Of a stretch of 22,373 bases of DNA, positions 21,907-22,373 are shown one piece after another (the first letter of the stretch is position 1; each line of letters starts with the position of its first letter). Under the pieces are notes generated by a model that was not told the DNA's origin, searched no databases, and saw only the letters and a list, made by a program, of their open reading frames with translations. The stretch covers positions 1 through 22,373 of the forward strand of contig JAGLBQ010000169.1 in assembly GCA_023146675.1 (NCBI GenBank), read 5' to 3'. The DNA comes from Cocleimonas sp. Lineage in GTDB: Bacteria > Pseudomonadota > Gammaproteobacteria > Thiotrichales > Thiotrichaceae. The position numbers were made by a program, and so were the translations under genes.

Positions 21907-22373
21907 ATGTCAACAGGAAGTTTATATATCATATCTGCCCCATCAGGTGCAGGGAAAACAAGCTTAATTAGTGCGTTAATCAAGCAAGATAAAGACATAA
22001 AGGTAGCGGTATCACACACAACTCGCCTCATGCGCCTAGGTGAAGAAGACGGCAAACACTACCACTTTATCGCCATCGAAGACTTTAAAAGTAAAGTTGA
22101 ACAAGGCAGCTTTTTAGAATATGCAGAAGTGTTTGGCAATTACTACGGCACATCTAACCAAGTGATTGATGATCAGCTAGAAAGTGATCTTGATGTAATT
22201 TTAGAAATCGATTGGCAAGGCGCACAACAAGTTCGCAAACTACGCCCTGATGCTATTAGTATATTTATTCTGCCACCCTCTGTCGATGAGCTTGAACAAC
22301 GCCTATGCGGTAGAAAACAAGATTCACAAGAGGTGATAAAAACACGCGTACAGCAATCCTGTGATGATATGTG
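21907..22373 (+). CDS. gmk: Guanylate kinase, 3' end outside the window
   Basis: Gmk phosphorylates GMP to GDP with ATP. The 155 residues visible include the P-loop SAPSGAGKTSL, the GMP-binding segment VSHTTRLMRLGEEDGKHYHF, the EYAEVFGNYYGTS region, and DVILEIDWQGAQQVRKLRPDAISIFILPPSVDELEQRL. The frame is open to the window edge, so about 50 C-terminal residues are missing. AGGA about 8 bases before the ATG is the ribosome site, lying within the end of the DUF1007-like gene. Confidence 0.97.
   Translation, partial: MSTGSLYIISAPSGAGKTSLISALIKQDKDIKVAVSHTTRLMRLGEEDGKHYHFIAIEDFKSKVEQGSFLEYAEVFGNYYGTSNQVIDDQLESDLDVILEIDWQGAQQVRKLRPDAISIFILPPSVDELEQRLCGRKQDSQEVIKTRVQQSCDDM

Noticed and set aside
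1..22373. CRISPR arrays, tRNA and rRNA genes, prophage or plasmid functions
   Set aside because: No regularly spaced repeats, no cloverleaf-type sequences, and no phage or replication genes were seen on either strand.

Overview
The window looks like chromosomal DNA of an AT-rich gammaproteobacterium. The main evidence is the complete rpsP-rimM-trmD-rplS block, an AccA that begins like the enterobacterial protein, MlaA, Mpl, UbiX, an EmrE-type SMR pump and a YjjV-type TatD protein. The genus cannot be fixed from this sequence. A marine or sulfur-oxidiser-like lineage is possible, but that is only an impression. Most genes are ordinary housekeeping genes. There is no rRNA, tRNA, CRISPR array, prophage or intact insertion sequence.

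Layout. (1) 1-1031: a short Roadblock/LC7 gene on the minus strand (109-414), then about 0.6 kb without a gene. This gap holds a 12-bp inverted repeat, an exact FNR/Anr-type box and an attC-like imperfect inverted repeat. (2) 1032-5935: seven closely packed minus-strand genes, read from high to low coordinate: SMR efflux pump, C-factor-like SDR, rhodanese lipoprotein, NamZ/YbbC-like (DUF1343) protein, YjjV-type TatD hydrolase, a small membrane-anchored protein and TcdA. (3) 5936-10015, plus strand: an MBL-fold hydrolase, a gene-poor gap, and an 831-residue secreted protein with a GH-like barrel, a very basic linker and a CBM9-like domain. (4) 10165-16219, minus strand: accA, thioredoxin, ubiX, mpl, mlaA and a PAS-GGDEF-EAL protein. 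(5) 16654-18546, minus strand: rplS, trmD, rimM, rpsP, with a clear intrinsic terminator at 16573-16607. (6) 18864-22373, plus strand: a small secreted protein, a short single-anchor signal peptidase I, bioD, a 58-residue membrane protein, a HupE/UreJ-like membrane protein, a DUF1007-like periplasmic protein, and the start of gmk, which runs off the window.

Genes that may work together. Mpl and the NamZ-like protein both point to recycling of peptidoglycan fragments. MlaA maintains outer-membrane lipid asymmetry and shares a tight transcription unit with Mpl, UbiX and a predicted c-di-GMP phosphodiesterase. The HupE-like and DUF1007-like pair plus the 58-residue protein looks like a small transition-metal uptake cassette, possibly for nickel or cobalt.

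The least ordinary items are the 831-residue secreted protein with its basic linker, the possible metal cassette whose periplasmic member would begin with histidine after processing, the N-terminally short Roadblock protein with a dyad upstream, and the attC-like element next to tcdA. None of these proves a new system.
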